Of a DNA stretch of 6,290 nt, positions 6,253 through 6,290 are shown piece by piece (positions within the stretch are counted from its first letter, which is position 1; every line of letters starts with the position of its first letter). Below the pieces are notes generated by a model. The model saw nothing but the letters and a program-made list of their open reading frames with translations, was not told the DNA's origin and ran no database searches. The position numbers and the translations under genes were made by a program. The stretch covers positions 1 to 6,290 of the forward strand of contig CAZDUZ010000054.1 in the NCBI GenBank assembly GCA_964508755.1, written 5' to 3'. The stretch is from CAZDUZ01 sp964508755. Its GTDB lineage: Bacteria; Patescibacteriota; Dojkabacteria; SC72; JAFGCJ01.

Positions 6253-6290
6253 GTTAGAACGAATTACCTGAGTCAGAACTAAATCAAAGT
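6253..6290 (+). CRISPR. First (leader-proximal) CRISPR repeat; array continues past the window
   Basis: A single repeat of probably 37 nt (6253-6289) that starts GTTAGAACG and ends CTAAATCAAAG; base 6290 would begin spacer 1 or be one more repeat base. No second copy is visible because the window ends here, so the evidence is indirect: exact complementarity of 6257-6272 to the tracrRNA anti-repeat, position after cas2 and a leader, the common 5' GTT, and the 3' ATCAAAG ending that Cas12e repeats also have. The repeat orientation places the spacer 3' of the handle, as in other type V-E guides. Confidence 0.85.

Noticed and set aside
1..6290. Recoded TGA (Gracilibacteria/SR1-type code)
   Set aside because: The peptidase, cas4 and cas1 frames all end at TGA exactly where the domains end and the next gene begins.
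6253..6290. Hairpin inside the repeat (TTAG 6254-6257 with CTAA 6279-6282)
   Set aside because: Only four weak base pairs; pairing with the tracrRNA is far stronger.

Overview
The window holds a compact, apparently complete type V CRISPR-Cas locus on the + strand, inserted after the end of an unrelated, GC-richer gene. The effector (about 1096 aa) is a Cas12 nuclease. By motif and by collinear local similarity recalled from memory, it is closest to Cas12e (CasX). It differs from the described Cas12e proteins in lacking the four zinc-ribbon cysteines of the target-strand-loading region and in carrying roughly 110-115 extra residues at the N-terminus. I therefore read it as a divergent type V-E-like system or a sister lineage.

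Layout: (1) 1-615, the 3' part of a secreted or surface protein gene, with the tail of an Ig-like domain followed by a C39-like papain-fold peptidase domain. (2) 616-917, a noncoding stretch holding a palindrome, an extended -10 promoter, a tracrRNA gene (about 714-846) ending in a strong intrinsic terminator, and a second promoter, overlapping that terminator, that can drive the cas operon. A seven-codon leader ORF lies just before the effector. (3) 924-6058, cas12 - cas4 - cas1 - cas2, tightly packed (cas4/cas1 and cas1/cas2 each share an ATGA), so probably one operon. (4) 6059-6252, an AT-rich CRISPR leader. (5) 6253-6289, the first CRISPR repeat, cut off by the window end; the array continues outside.

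How the parts fit: 16 nt of the repeat (6257-6272) are perfectly complementary to the tracrRNA anti-repeat (793-808). The 3' end of the repeat (TCAAAG) can pair with CTTTGA inside the tracrRNA pseudoknot loop, and the tracrRNA has a separate 8-bp scaffold stem. This is the Cas12e guide architecture, found here with unrelated primary sequence. Cas1, Cas2 and Cas4 keep their catalytic and metal-ligand residues, so spacer acquisition looks intact. The three RuvC acidic residues of the effector are also present, so cleavage activity is expected.

Organism: a bacterium, probably uncultivated. TGA is used as a stop, which excludes the recoded Gracilibacteria/SR1 code, and Shine-Dalgarno-like sites and sigma70-like promoters are present. 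An Ig-like plus C39 surface protein next to a V-E-like locus would suit a candidate-phylum (Patescibacteria-type) or similar environmental genome, but the window does not fix the taxon. The change from about 53-58% GC in counted lines of the first gene to about 32-38% in counted lines of the effector suggests that the CRISPR locus was acquired horizontally.
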